A stretch of 64,000 nt of DNA from Acidiphilium sp. C61 (GTDB lineage Bacteria > Pseudomonadota > Alphaproteobacteria > Acetobacterales > Acetobacteraceae), in contig NZ_CACTIA010000003.1 in the NCBI RefSeq assembly GCF_902712915.1, positions 124,001 through 188,000 of the forward strand. Reading direction: 5' to 3'. Under the pieces are notes generated by a model. It made no database searches. It saw nothing but the letters and a program-made list of their open reading frames with translations, and was not told where the DNA came from. Position numbers and translations under genes: made by a program. Shown here one piece after another: positions 52,462-61,770 of the stretch. Numbering within the stretch: position 1 is the first letter of the stretch; every line of letters starts with the position of its first letter.

Positions 52462-53233
52462 TCCTGCAAGCGCCGCCGTGGTGGTGATGCTGCGCGGCCT
52501 CAATATGTTCGGCATGGCCCAGGCCGTTGGCGAGCTGATCGAACAAGGCGCCCCCGCCTTCGATGCGGCTGTGCCCATTCTCTCCCAGCTGCTGAAGGCG
52601 GAGGTGGCCGAGCGCGAGGTCAGGTCCATCTCCTGCCAGATCAAAGCAGCCCGGTTCCCCGCCTACAAGGACCTGGCCGGCTTCGATTTTGCCGCCAGCG
52701 AGGTGAACGAAGCCCTGATCCGGCAACTGCACCGCGGCGACTTCATGGATGGAGCCGATAATGTTGTGCTCATCGGCGGCCCCGGAACTGGCAAAAGCCA
52801 TATGGCCACTGCCTTGGGCGTCCAGGCGGTCGAACATCACCGCAAAAAGATCAGGTTATTTGCCACCGTCGATCTGGTCAATGCTCTTGAACAGGAAAAG
52901 GCAATGAACAGAGCAGGCCAGCTCGCCGAGCGCCTGCTGCGCCTCGACCTCGCTATCCTCGAGGAACTCGGCTACCTGCCGTTCAGCCCGTCAGGCGGTG
53001 CACTGCTCTTCCACCTGCTCTCCAAGCTTTACGAACGCACCAGCGTCATCATCACCACCAACCTCAGCTTCAGCGAATGGGCCGGCGTGTTCGGGGATGC
53101 CAAGATGACCACAGCCCTGCTCGACCGCCTGACCCATCATTGCCACATCATCGAGACCGGCAATGACAGCTTCCGCTTCAAGGACAGCGCCACCAAACCC
53201 AAAGCCAGAAAGGATAAATCACCAGCAGCTTGA
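52451..53233 (+). CDS. istB: IS21-family ATP-binding protein IstB, element 2
   Basis: 260 aa from the ATG at 52451, overlapping the istA remnant by 11 bp. Walker A is [18 protein letters not shown] (residues about 106-113). The Walker B region is [20 protein letters not shown], where the usual first Asp (LDE) is Glu. It has [20 protein letters not shown] and [20 protein letters not shown], the full IstB C-terminus. Length normal. Without a complete istA next to it the element is not autonomous, though IstA from a relative could act. Confidence 0.9.
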   Translation: MRHDPASAAVVVMLRGLNMFGMAQAVGELIEQGAPAFDAAVPILSQLLKAEVAEREVRSISCQIKAARFPAYKDLAGFDFAASEVNEALIRQLHRGDFMDGADNVVLIGGPGTGKSHMATALGVQAVEHHRKKIRLFATVDLVNALEQEKAMNRAGQLAERLLRLDLAILEELGYLPFSPSGGALLFHLLSKLYERTSVIITTNLSFSEWAGVFGDAKMTTALLDRLTHHCHIIETGNDSFRFKDSATKPKARKDKSPAA

Positions 53234-53454
53234 CCGTCCCTCGCAACGCGGGACATACCTTCAACCCGGATCAATTCTCGATGAAAATCCCGGGTCAGAT
53301 CTCGGTGGAAATCAACAGGCCAGCGGTCAAATGCACCGCACCGGAAGGCCGGACATATGACCGCTGCCGACCAGTTTGTTCAGCACAAAAAATGTCTTGC
53401 CAACGAGGCCGTCCACATATGACGCCGGATTCTCACGTTGATCGTCGCGCGACA
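53234..53454 (+). mobile_element. Right end of the IS21 complex
   Basis: Non-coding end after istB. It has two 24-27-bp units (aacccggatcaattctcgat and aatcccgggtcagatctcgg, about 53265-53320), the inner repeat blocks GGCCGGACATATGACCGC and GGCCGTCCACATATG, then the 35-bp terminal repeat 53420-53454 that matches 47613-47647 in inverse orientation. Confidence 0.75.
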
Positions 53455-53609
53455 GTGGGGACGACTTTATTGCTGTAATGTCGTCTGAGGCTGATGTTTG
53501 TGGGCATGAGCGACGTCTGTGTTCCTGTTATTTTCAAAGTGGAGCCGGTTGAGGCGATAGGAGCCGCTCCTGCGAGCACTCGTAGGAGTGCTTCGAAGGA
53601 CCGGGCATC

Positions 53610-53815
53610 ATGAGGTCGCACCGGACACCGGCGAAGAGCACTGTGCGCTGATGGCGACGCTGATCAGGTCCGCCAGGCTCAGCGGCGTCGAACCGCTCGC
53701 CCGGCTCACCGACGTAATCCAACGCATCGTCGCCGGACGCACCAAGGCCAACGAAATCGGCAGCCTGATGCCGTGGAACTGGAAAACTCAGGCTGCTCTG
53801 CCAGCCGCCGTGTAG
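53610..53815 (+). pseudogene. IS66-family TnpC, C-terminal remnant
   Basis: Reads PDTGEEHCALMATLIRSARL, SGVEPLARLTDVIQRIVAGR, TKANEIGSLMPWNWKTQ. This is the end of IS66 TnpC (L..TAKLNG..P..YL..VL..I......I..LLPWNW). No TnpA/B or upstream catalytic part is present. Confidence 0.75.
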
Positions 53816-54019
53816 CGCTTGCTCGCAAAAGCAAGGCCGTCATTCAGATAGCGCTTACGCACCGGGCGCACGCGATGGCGCACCAACTGACGCAGCAAAT
53901 GCACGAACAGTTCGGCGGTCAGGCCGCCCTCATAGGTGCAGTAACAGAACCCGCCCTTGGCGTTGACGGCCGACGCAGCGTTGATCGTCTGACGCTGACC
54001 CGGGCGCTCAACGACCGGT
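53816..54019 (-). pseudogene. IS630-family transposase, internal fragment
   Basis: Minus-strand frame reading GQRQTINAASAVNAKGGFCY, then CTYEGGLTAELFVHLLRQLV. This matches the central DDE part of IS630 (INAISAVNAKGAFWYCTYEGGLTAELFVELL). No catalytic C-terminus on this piece. It abuts the 3' end of nhaA. Confidence 0.7.
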
Positions 54020-54465
54020 TCAGTGGAAATCGGCATCGAGCGTTCCGTCACTCCGAGGCAACGCGCACAGCAGCGTGAGACCAGCAACAGAAGAGACGAC
54101 TGAGGCAGCAAGGATACCCAGCTTCGCTGCGTTGAGCGTGGCATCTTGAAATGCCTGGCCGGCGATAAACAGCGCCATGGTGAATCCGATACCGGTAAGA
54201 AGAGCCCCACCGACAAGTCCCCCCCAGGTGAGCCCCGCCGGCCGAATGGCGACACCCGTGCGCACCCCCAGCCATGCGAATGCTGTGACGCCGATCGGCT
54301 TGCCGAGGACGAAGCCCGCCATCACCGCCAGCGAGACTGGGTTGATAAGTCCCTTGATCGTGATCGGTACCCCCGCGTTTGCAAGCGCGAAAAGCGGCAT
54401 AACGCCGAAGGCGACCCAGGGATGGAGCATGGCCTCGAGCCTCTCGACGGGCGACAACGTCTCGC
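54020..54465 (-). pseudogene. nhaA: nhaA 3' part (Na+/H+ antiporter C-terminus), separated by IS insertion
   Basis: Reads ETLSPVERLEAMLHPWVAFG, VMPLFALANAGVPITIKGLI, VLGKPIGVTAFAWLGVRTGV, LLTGIGFTMALFIAGQAF. These are the last helices of NhaA, including the conserved PLFALANAG and GK-PIG blocks. The natural junction with the 5' part is AVRE-TLSPVERLE. The 54466-58086 element breaks the gene there. The heptamer GCGAGAC (minus strand) lies at both junctions (54459-54465 and 58087-58093). Without the N-terminal half it cannot make an antiporter. Confidence 0.9.
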
Positions 54466-54508
54466 CCCACTTGGACAGTGGGTTTTATAAAGTCTGGTGA
54501 TATCAATA

Positions 54509-56328
54509 GTTTATTTGCCCGCGTGCGGGTGTTGCCACTACATTTTTGGGGCGTTGGGTCGGCGGTGCGTGGCCGCGGCTTCAGTCTGCGGGGTGCTCGC
54601 TGATGTTGTGGGGCAGCGCGATGCCGGCGGCCTTGAAGACATTGCCGACCTGGCCGGTGACGTGGGTCCTCGTGGTGATGACCTTGCCGCCCTTTTCGAT
54701 GGTTGCCTGCTGGAGCCTGTCGAGATCGTTCAGCAACTTCTGCCATTCGGGCTGGAAGCCCCTGGCGCCGCACAGGCGGTTCAGTTCCTTGGCAAGTGTC
54801 AGGGCCAGGAAGGAACAGAAAACGTGGCCGCGGATCGCGGCGTCAGCCTGGTGAAAGATCGGCCTTGTATCGAAGCTGGCCTTGGCGGCGCGGAACAGGG
54901 CCTCGACCTCGAGCAGGTCGCGATACCGGATCACGGCCTGCAGGGGCGTGACCCTTGCGTTGGTCCTGAGCACGCTGAGGCCATCGAAGCGGGCCTCCTC
55001 GGCCAGCTTGCCCGGATCGATCTCGAAGGCGTTGCCGCGGCTGCGGAGATAACGTCGGTAGGCCGAGTTGCCGACCAGCGCCTTGTCGCCCTTCTTCAGC
55101 TGGGCCTGCAGCCCGTCGATGATGGCCTGGCGGTCCTCCCTGTCCTTTCTCGCCTCGGCCTCATTGACCGTGACGATGTAGCGCTGGGCCGCCTTGCCCT
55201 TGCCAATCCGGACCTCCTTCACCCACAGCTGGGTCTCGCCATGCTGGCGATCGAGCACGAGCGGGACCATCGCGGCCTTGTCCTTCAGCACGACGTCGCG
55301 GATCACCCGGCTGGTGCGCTCGCGCGCGCCGAGGATGTATTCCACCCCCAGCGCTTCCAGTGCCGCGATGGTATCGGCGCTGATCATGCCGCGGTCGGCG
55401 ACCACGCAGGCGCGGGTGATGCCGAAGCGCTCGCGCAGGCGCGTGACCACCGGCATCAGGATCTTCACGTCGGCGGTGTTGCCCGGCACCATCTCGGTGC
55501 AGATCGGCCGCCCTTCGGCATCGATCACCAGGGCCAGGATCATCTGCGCGAGGTCGGGGCGATAATCCTTCGAATGGCCACGCCGGCCCAGCGTCTCGCC
55601 GCCCTCGCCGTAGAAGGAGAGCGAGGTCGTATCCATGAACACCAGGCTGAGATCGGTGAACAGGTCGCGCCGGCGTTCGAAGAGTTGCTCCTCGATCACG
55701 TCCTTGACGCAACGTGGCGCGAGGGCGCCCGCTTGCCTGTCGCCGAGTTCCTCGCCCAGCCAGGCCATCGCGCGATAGAAGTGGTGCAGCGCCAGATCCT
55801 CCGCGCCATCGATGGCGTAGCTCTGCATCCAGTCGACACAGGAGCGGTCGGAGCCCGAGACGAACAGCCGGTGCAGTGTGGCGACGAAGACGGCGCGCTC
55901 GACGGCAAAGCCGAACTGGCGGCCCTCGAGGAGGTTGTTGAGCACCTCGCCGATGCCGAGCCGGTCCCAGAGGCGGCCGAACAGCAGGGGGCCACCGATC
56001 CTGTGGGCGGCGATCCGGCCGGCATCGATATCGGAGAGGATGATGGAACGTTCGGCGTGCCGTGCGATGGAGGCGACGAGCCTGTCGAGTTCGCCGGATG
56101 CGGCGAGGACATCCTTGCGACCGAGGGGTTTGATGGTGCGCTGGCGGACGGATTTGCCCACGCGCACGCTTTCGACGAGGTAGAGATAGCTGTGGCCGCG
56201 GGCGACTCTCTCGACGACGAACATGCTGATGTTGTGACGGCAATGCCATGCCGAATTCAACAAAAAACTGCCATTCAGCCAAAACTGTTGTTACTACACA
56301 TTTTTCGCGCCCAAATGTCACCCATTAT
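54509..56328 (-). mobile_element. IS1634-family insertion sequence, 1820 bp
   Basis: Flanked by perfect 8-bp direct repeats ATATCAAT (54501-54508 and 56329-56336). Ends have weak inverted similarity (AGTTTATTTGCCCGCG versus complement ATAATGGGTGACATTTGGGC). One transposase gene. It sits in the 3' non-coding part of the IS66-type element. Confidence 0.85.
54581..56224 (-). CDS. IS1634-family transposase
   Basis: 547-aa DDE transposase from the ATG at 56224 (MFVVERVARGHSYLYLVESV); an upstream in-frame ATG at 56263 adds 13 unrelated residues. Visible: LSLVFMDTTSLSFYGEGGET (first Asp), GHSKDYRPDLAQMILALVID, ITRACVVADRGMISADTIAA (second Asp), YRDLLEVEALFRAAKASFDT (YREL-type Glu region) and RPIFHQADAAIRGHVFCSFL. 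The C-terminus GIALPHNISEHPAD also occurs in the remnant at 40613-40731. Intact and probably active. Confidence 0.94.
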   Translation of the reverse strand: MFVVERVARGHSYLYLVESVRVGKSVRQRTIKPLGRKDVLAASGELDRLVASIARHAERSIILSDIDAGRIAAHRIGGPLLFGRLWDRLGIGEVLNNLLEGRQFGFAVERAVFVATLHRLFVSGSDRSCVDWMQSYAIDGAEDLALHHFYRAMAWLGEELGDRQAGALAPRCVKDVIEEQLFERRRDLFTDLSLVFMDTTSLSFYGEGGETLGRRGHSKDYRPDLAQMILALVIDAEGRPICTEMVPGNTADVKILMPVVTRLRERFGITRACVVADRGMISADTIAALEALGVEYILGARERTSRVIRDVVLKDKAAMVPLVLDRQHGETQLWVKEVRIGKGKAAQRYIVTVNEAEARKDREDRQAIIDGLQAQLKKGDKALVGNSAYRRYLRSRGNAFEIDPGKLAEEARFDGLSVLRTNARVTPLQAVIRYRDLLEVEALFRAAKASFDTRPIFHQADAAIRGHVFCSFLALTLAKELNRLCGARGFQPEWQKLLNDLDRLQQATIEKGGKVITTRTHVTGQVGNVFKAAGIALPHNISEHPAD

Positions 56329-56385
56329 ATATCAATGACTTATATCCATTCGTTGTAACCGGGGCAGAATCCCGGGCGATTTTGT

Positions 56386-57969
56386 TCAAGCCTGGTGGGC
56401 GCGGGCCCTGAGCAGATCCGGGAGATAGGGGACGGCGGCCTGATCGGGGACGTGGAGGCGATCGCCGAGATAGTCCCAGAACGAGAAGCCGAGCCTGGTT
56501 GTGGTGCGCATGAGGCCGAGGAAAGCGTCGCGGCAGTCGCGGCCGAGGACGGCCTGGGTGCCGCCGCTGATCTTGCGCCTGGTCACGTGCAGGCGGATGT
56601 CGCGCTCGGAGCCGTTGGTGTGGAGCGGGATCTCCGGGCGGTCGAGCACGGTCAGCAACTCCGCCTTGTTGGCGTGCAGGCGTGCAAGCAGGCGGTCGAG
56701 AGTGGCAAAACCGGTGCGTCTTCGGAAGATGCGATCGAAGCGGACGCGCAACTCGCTTCGGCGTCGTCGCGTGGGATCGGCACGGTAGGCCTTGAGATCG
56801 GCGTAAAACCACCAGATCAGATTGCGGACATGCGCCTGCGCGGCCCGATGTCGCTCGGTGAAAGTGTCGAGCCTGTGCACCAATCGTTCGGCGTGGACCC
56901 AGCACAGCGCGTGCCTGCCGACCACGAACTGTCCGGCGTCGTCGCTGACGATGACGGTGTCATTCAGGAACCCGTGGTCCCGGACGGCACCCCAGAGCGC
57001 ACCTTCGGTGGCGATCCGGACCGGGTCGGGATGGACCTTGAGCACGCTGATGCCAAGCCGCTCCAGATGCGCCTGCCAGGCCGCATGATCGGCGAACTCT
57101 TTCGCCGCGGCGTCGGCAAGAGTGCGGATCACCGGGCCAGCGAGCGCGCGCCCGCGCATGTAGGCGAGTGCCGCGTCGTTGACGACATAGTCGGTGTGCC
57201 CGGCCCGCAGCAGGTCGAGGAAGTTCAGCCGGCTCTTGCTCTCCCTCGTGCCGAACCAGGCGAAATCGTCATTGCCGACATGGGTGCAGAACCCGTTCCG
57301 CCCGGCATGCCGCGCGCCGGTGTCGTCCACCGTCACCCAAGCCGCTGTCGCAAGTCCCGCCCGCAGGACGTCGCGGCTCTCCGCAAGGAAACCCTCCTGT
57401 CCCTCGATCAGCAGCCGCAGCACCTGCCGCTTGGAGATCGCCACCCCAAAGGCCCGCAACTGCGCCGTCAGCCGCTCCACCGTCACCTGCCCCTGGTGAT
57501 GCAGCATCAGCACGAAGCGTCGCAGTTCCGCGCCGAAATGCCCCACCACCCCCGACGGCAGCGGCGCAACGATCGTCCGGCCCGCCGGCGTCACCCACCG
57601 CTCCCGCCGGTAGCGGATCGCTCGCGCCCGCAGAACCAGATCCTGAACCAGAAAACTCTCATATCCCTTGAACCGCGAGCCCGCCGGTGCATCCGCCGCG
57701 ATGACCCGCTCCTCGATGCCAATCCGGGGCGTGAATTTGCCCCGACCTTTGCCGCCCGGCGCCCGCGTCGGCGACGTCGCGCGCTCCATCCCGCTCGGCC
57801 GGCTCGGCGGCTTGATGTCGGGAGGGCCTTTAAGCCCCTTCAGACGCGCGACCTCCTCACGCAACGCCGCAATCTGACGCGCCTGCTCCGCGTTCTCCGC
57901 CAGAAGCTGAAGCACCATATGCTTCAGCTCACTCGCAGGCAGATCATCAAAGTCGGACGGCTCGGTCAC
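56386..57969 (-). CDS. IS66-family transposase TnpC (ISBst12-like)
   Basis: 527 aa from the start at 57969 (MTEPSDFDDLPASELKHMVL). N-terminal coiled leucine-rich segment (LLAENAEQARQIAALREEVA, ARLKGLKG) and basic/Pro linker precede the DDE domain: LATAAWVTVDDTGARHAGRN (first Asp), DTVIVSDDAGQFVVGRHALC (second Asp), WVHAERLVHRLDTFTERHRA, and IPLHTNGSERDIRLHVTRRK (catalytic Glu). No zinc-finger variant or accessory tnpA/tnpB. The IS1634 insertion lies downstream of its stop, so the gene is intact. Confidence 0.94.
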   Translation of the reverse strand: MTEPSDFDDLPASELKHMVLQLLAENAEQARQIAALREEVARLKGLKGPPDIKPPSRPSGMERATSPTRAPGGKGRGKFTPRIGIEERVIAADAPAGSRFKGYESFLVQDLVLRARAIRYRRERWVTPAGRTIVAPLPSGVVGHFGAELRRFVLMLHHQGQVTVERLTAQLRAFGVAISKRQVLRLLIEGQEGFLAESRDVLRAGLATAAWVTVDDTGARHAGRNGFCTHVGNDDFAWFGTRESKSRLNFLDLLRAGHTDYVVNDAALAYMRGRALAGPVIRTLADAAAKEFADHAAWQAHLERLGISVLKVHPDPVRIATEGALWGAVRDHGFLNDTVIVSDDAGQFVVGRHALCWVHAERLVHRLDTFTERHRAAQAHVRNLIWWFYADLKAYRADPTRRRRSELRVRFDRIFRRRTGFATLDRLLARLHANKAELLTVLDRPEIPLHTNGSERDIRLHVTRRKISGGTQAVLGRDCRDAFLGLMRTTTRLGFSFWDYLGDRLHVPDQAAVPYLPDLLRARAHQA

Positions 57970-58086
57970 CCAAAGTTTGAATCAGTCCCAACCGTGACCG
58001 CGCAAGCAAAAAATCATTCCCCGCCCGGACTTTTGCCCCGGTTACCATTCGTTCCCCATCCGTTCTCACCCCACTGTCCAACTCGG

Positions 58087-59006
58087 GTCTCGCGCACCGC
58101 GATACCGGCAACCTGCAGCGCCCGGTTATCCTCGGTATCGCCACTCCAATGATCTCCCGGGGGATAGGAGAGCACCTTTCGCAAGATTTCCCCCAGACGC
58201 TGGTCGCTCACCCAGCCAGCCGTCGGTGTCATGAGCCCGAGGATAACACCAACAATCGTCGCGTGGATGCCGGACGCATTGACGGCGAGCCAGATTATTG
58301 CCCCAGCCAGAAAGTAGACGCGGATGTTACGAACGCCGAGTAATGCCATCCCCCGAATTATCACCAGTCCGACGGCGCCGAGCGCAAGGGCAGTCCAGTC
58401 GATTGATCGACTGTAACCGACGGCGACCACGAGGATGGCGGCAAGGTCGTCGACGACCGCAAGCGATAGCAGGAAGACGCGTAGGCCCGGAGGCACACGC
58501 GAACCAAGGAGCGCCAGGCAGCCGATGACGAAAGCTGTGTCGGTCGGCATCACGACGCCCCAACCATGCTGCCCAGGTTGGCCATGCTGCAGCGCCAGAT
58601 ACAAGCCCATGGGCACAAGCATGCCTCCTGCCGCAGCTACGACCGAGAGAGCCACCATGCGCGGGTTCCGAAGTTCACCAAGCACCACTTCGCGCTTGAT
58701 CTCGAGCGCGACGATGAAGAAGAACAGCGTCATTAGACCGTCGTTGATCAGATCCCGCAAAGAGCGCAGAAACTGGAACGCACCGATCTGAATGCCGATT
58801 GGTGTCTCCCAAAGAGATCTGAAGCCATCGGACCAGGGTGAGTTGGAAAGCGTCAATGCAACGACGGTGGCCAACAGGAGAACGGCACCACTCGTGGCTT
58901 CGATGCGCAGGAACTGCGAAAACGAGTTGGTCAGCGCGTCGATGTGTGTGGTCGGCAGTTCGCCTTGCTGCGGCTTACTGTTCTGGTCCGTAATCAAATC
59001 GGCCAT
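58087..59006 (-). pseudogene. nhaA: nhaA 5' part (Na+/H+ antiporter N-terminus), truncated by IS66-type insertion
   Basis: ATG at 59006: MADLITDQNSKPQQGELPTT, then NhaA helices. DGLMTLFFFIVALEIKREVV carries the conserved LEIKRE. GWGVVMPTDTAFVIGCLALL and FLLSLAVVDDLAAILVVAVG contain the paired Asp residues of the ion site. The family sequence ends at IAVRET; the following RVGQWGENGWGTNG is IS sequence and stops at 58014. The 3' half lies 3.6 kb away at 54020. Unless the element excises, Na+/H+ antiport from this gene is abolished. A GC-rich hairpin stands in its leader. Confidence 0.93.
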
Positions 59007-59030
59007 CTCCCCTTATATCTCGAGAAAACC

Positions 59031-59046
59031 CACCCCGCCCGGGGTG
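59031..59046 (-). promoter_or_regulatory. Hairpin in the nhaA leader
   Basis: CACCCC-GGGC-GGGGTG (minus strand) followed by GGTTTTCTC, 25-40 nt upstream of the nhaA ATG. It is close enough to affect ribosome access or to act as an attenuator. Not matched to a known riboswitch class. Confidence 0.4.
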
Positions 59047-59196
59047 TCGAGGCGGTTACCCGTCCCGGCAAGCCCAATTTTTCCCGGCATCAGGCTGAAT
59101 GCGGGCAGTGCGTGTCGGAATATGCCGTAGCCAGCACTCTCGCAGGATGCGGATCCGGCGTCCGGAATCCACCCGAACGGGGTCGGACCACACCGA

Positions 59197-59376
59197 TCAA
59201 TGGGACATCGGGCCGTGAAAGCTGCCACCAAACAACAGGAATAGCACGAGGATGACGATGAGCAGGGTCAGGATTCCCCCATAGCCGCGTCCTCCATAAT
59301 AACCCGACCGGTAACCGTAGTATCCTCCACCGCCAAAGAGAAAAATCAGCACCAATATAAGCAGGATGAGGCCCAT
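59197..59376 (-). CDS. 59-aa small membrane protein (DUF3309-like)
   Basis: MGLILLILVLIFLFGGGGYY, GYRSGYYGGRGYGGILTLLI, VILVLFLLFGGSFHGPMSH: two hydrophobic spans joined by a Gly/Tyr/Arg loop, as in DUF3309 peptides common in proteobacteria. Below the usual ORF cutoff. The ATG at 59376 has only a weak ribosome site (GGAACGGA about 8-15 nt upstream). It is upstream of nhaA on the same strand (190 bp). A decayed paralogue lies at 60199-60360. Confidence 0.65.
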   Translation of the reverse strand: MGLILLILVLIFLFGGGGYYGYRSGYYGGRGYGGILTLLIVILVLFLLFGGSFHGPMSH

Positions 59377-59641
59377 GAGCGTATCCGTTCCAAACTATTT
59401 TGCAGGTCAATCTGGTCAAGTGTTGCCTACACCGTGACCGATGCCCGGCTGCACCGGATCGGTGCGAGATCAATCAGCAAATGTTGATGCAGCCAATTGA
59501 TACCTAACTTCCCGACCTTACTGAGTTGTTGTCGAACGTAAGATCTGCGTGGTCGTGGTGCCTTGCACTGGCAGCACTGGTGCCGCCACGGACGAGGTAG
59601 TTCGAGGTACGCCGTTTGGATTAAGTGTATCCGTGAGCGCG

Positions 59642-59902
59642 CTAGCCGCCCGACGAGGTGCGCGTCGTCCAAAGAATACCCTCGGCATCAGAGCGAAAAC
59701 GCACCGTAACGTTTCTATCCGAATGGGTTACTGACCAATCAATCCCCGCCTTTCCGAATTCCTTCGAGAGAAGTTGCAACCATGTCATATTACGGCTGCG
59801 ATCATAATAGCCTTTGGGCATCGGATACTGCTGTGATTGCAAGGCGACTCTTTCCACTGATCCTGGCGGAAATGGCGCAATCATTTGTTCGTTGGCTAAC
59901 AT
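59642..59902 (-). CDS. Small hypothetical protein
   Basis: 86 aa from the ATG at 59902, with GAAGGA 8-9 nt upstream: MLANEQMIAPFPPGSVERVA, LQSQQYPMPKGYYDRSRNMT, WLQLLSKEFGKAGIDWSVTH, SDRNVTVRFRSDAEGILWTT, RTSSGG. Amphipathic, one likely alpha-beta unit, no signal peptide. No family recognised. Codon composition is more AT-rich than that of the large genes in the window. Confidence 0.55.
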   Translation of the reverse strand: MLANEQMIAPFPPGSVERVALQSQQYPMPKGYYDRSRNMTWLQLLSKEFGKAGIDWSVTHSDRNVTVRFRSDAEGILWTTRTSSGG

Positions 59903-60198
59903 GAGTTCATTCCTTCAATTTGAGACCACGGCGCTCCTCCAGTCGATTTTCCTATCCTACAGGAAACGCATTGCAATCTTGCCAGTACGGGGTGGAGCGT
60001 CCGCGTTGGCTGTAGGCTTGATAGCCAATTAAGGAGCCAGCGGCCCGCCTGGCATCTCAGCAACCGTTACCCCATGATCTCCCTAGCGATCTGATACTGC
60101 AAAGTACGAATAACGGCGCACCCCTCGAAAGAGACGTCTACAGGGACACTGCCAGAGCGTGCTCGCACAAGCCAAAAGGCACCTAGCTGCGGTCAGTA

Positions 60199-60360
60199 TT
60201 AGACCCAGCGATGAATGCCGCCGAATAGCATTATCAGAACCAAGGCGATGATGGTTAGGCCGAGTAGCCCTCAAAAGCTACGACCGCTATAATAGATGCA
60301 AAAGTAACCGTAGTAACAGTCGCCACCCTACAAGAGGACGATTGGAAGTATCAGAATGAT
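60199..60360 (-). pseudogene. Decayed paralogue of the 59-aa membrane protein
   Basis: In frame it reads IILILPIVLL, stop, GGDCYYGYFCIYYSGRSF, stop, GLLGLTIIALVLIMLFGGIH then RWV and a stop. The same architecture as 59197-59376 (hydrophobic, Gly/Tyr loop, hydrophobic, FGG) is interrupted by two stops, and the start is lost. Confidence 0.6.
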
Positions 60361-60601
60361 CGATGCAATGGATCGGGATTCTTCGTAATGGGTAGCAGCT
60401 AGGCCGATGGGTCTCGCTGCGGACGTGATTGCTATACGCCGACGTTCGCTTGTCGTCGAGCAACACGGTCGCCGTTATCGAGATTTTGGCCGACGTCTTG
60501 GCGTTATATGTTATGCGGATCCTTTACACACACGCAGATCATCGTTGCCAGGGTCAGGATCTGCGTTATGGCCTTGATTTGGATTGATTTGGTGCGGGCC
60601 G

Positions 60602-60754
60602 TCATGGCGTGTGCTTTACCGCGCTGCTTGTGAGCGCATTGCCTCCCGAAGAGATGTCCCTACCGACACCGGCAGTCGTATGGCAGCCGTCAAGCAGGGG
60701 CGCTACGGCTATCAAGACGAGTAGCGCCAGTGCAATCCTGAAACTCTTTTGCAT
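60602..60754 (-). CDS. Entericidin A/B family lipoprotein
   Basis: 50 aa from the ATG at 60754; AAAGG sits 9 nt upstream, while an in-frame ATG at 60763 is too close to it. MQKSFRIALALLVLIAVAPL, lipobox LDGC, then HTTAGVGRDISSGGNALTSS. This is the EcnA/EcnB form (GC.T..G.G.D....G..L...A). Entericidins are small cell-envelope lipoproteins forming an antidote/toxin pair in Escherichia coli; only one is present here and its role is unknown. Confidence 0.85.
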   Translation of the reverse strand: MQKSFRIALALLVLIAVAPLLDGCHTTAGVGRDISSGGNALTSSAVKHTP

Positions 60755-61479
60755 GGTGATCATCCTTTCCGTTTTCCGTCGTAAGATGACGAGTGGATCC
60801 CGATGTGCAATTGGACGGTTCCCCGAAACCACTGTTTGACGTAATGCCCGCCCCGAACGCACAAGTGTATCTGCGATAGTCGGCGGGTGGTATGCACCCA
60901 GTTCTGAGGAACAAAAACTTACTCGTCGGTCTGGTTTTAAGCCGACAGCGCACTAGTGGGCACGCAGATGTAGCGCCGATTGTTTCGGCTTCAGTGCCAA
61001 AAAAATTGTCGACCGCTGCGTGGGTTTGTCGCAATTCAGATCAGGGGCAACAAGGCAGGCGGATCGCGGTAGGCGTGGTCTACTCGACGGTGTCGATCGG
61101 TTGTCCCGGGGGCACTTAGCCATCGCAGTATGTGCTTTGTGGGCCCGTGTAGCCTACCGGAACAAATCTGAAGATTTGGCTGCATCTTGTCTAATTCCTG
61201 GTGGGTCCACTGGCGGGATTGTGCGCGGTTGGATCGCCGGACAACTGGCTTACGATGTGGTCGTTTCCGCAACGTCTGTATGACTGATCATCAGCGTCGA
61301 CACTGCCGATTCCGCAAGCGACGTCGTCATCATGGCGGATACTCCCGAAACACCGTTTCGAAGGCGATCGCTCGCGTGTTCAATTTTATAGAATAGATGA
61401 TTCGCGCCGACACTGATAGTATCGGAAATTACTTAGTGTCCGTCCGCAAACAAACTGAGTCGGCAGAGTCGGTTATGCG
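60755..61479 (-). other. Gene-free stretch of about 720 bp
   Basis: No gene could be supported on either strand. Open frames are short, without ribosome sites or recognisable motifs. No IS end was recognised until the IS5 remnant begins near 61480. Confidence 0.4.
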
Positions 61480-61770
61480 CCGCAGGGTCTTGCGTCGTCT
61501 GAATCACTTGTGATTCGTAAGCGAGGCGTGGCGGCCCTTCTTCGATGGTGATGGTACGGATGAACCGGCCGAATCTGTTCTTCTGATGGGCGAAGACGTG
61601 TTCGACATGGGCGCGGATCGACGATTTCGCGCCATTGGCCCGCGCGACATGTCGCGGCATCGGCTTGCCGGCCGGCTTGCGCCGGTGAATGCGGCTGCCC
61701 AACATCGGTGATGGCAGCCATTTCTCGTTTGTCTGCGGGCGATAGCACTACTTTGGCAGAAATCTGATTT
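61480..61770 (-). pseudogene. IS5-family transposase, C-terminal remnant
   Basis: NEKWLPSPMLGSRIHRRKPA, GKPMPRHVARANGAKSSIRA, HVEHVFAHQKNRFGRFIRTI. This is the C-terminal block SRIHRKKPxGKPM...RAHVEHVFAHQKxRMG of the ISL2/IS5 group. The frame changes around the first block (near 61700) and the tail after TITIE is corrupted. It adjoins the left end of the IS701-like element. Confidence 0.7.

Larger units (their letters stand above)
54466..58086 (-). mobile_element. IS66-type (ISBst12-like) element carrying a nested IS1634 element
   Basis: Terminal repeats share TTGGACAGTGGG (54471-54482; complement near 58070-58081), and GTCTCGC flanks both sides. Subtracting the nested 1820-bp IS1634 element and one 8-bp duplication leaves about 1.79 kb with a single tnpC gene and no tnpA/tnpB, as in the ISBst12 subgroup of IS66. 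Inserted in nhaA. Confidence 0.85.

Noticed and set aside
54497..58152. Plus-strand frames of about 600 codons opposite the IS1634 and IS66 transposases
   Set aside because: Antisense shadows; the translated sequences are Ala/Gly/Asp-rich without motifs, while the minus strand encodes clear DDE transposases.
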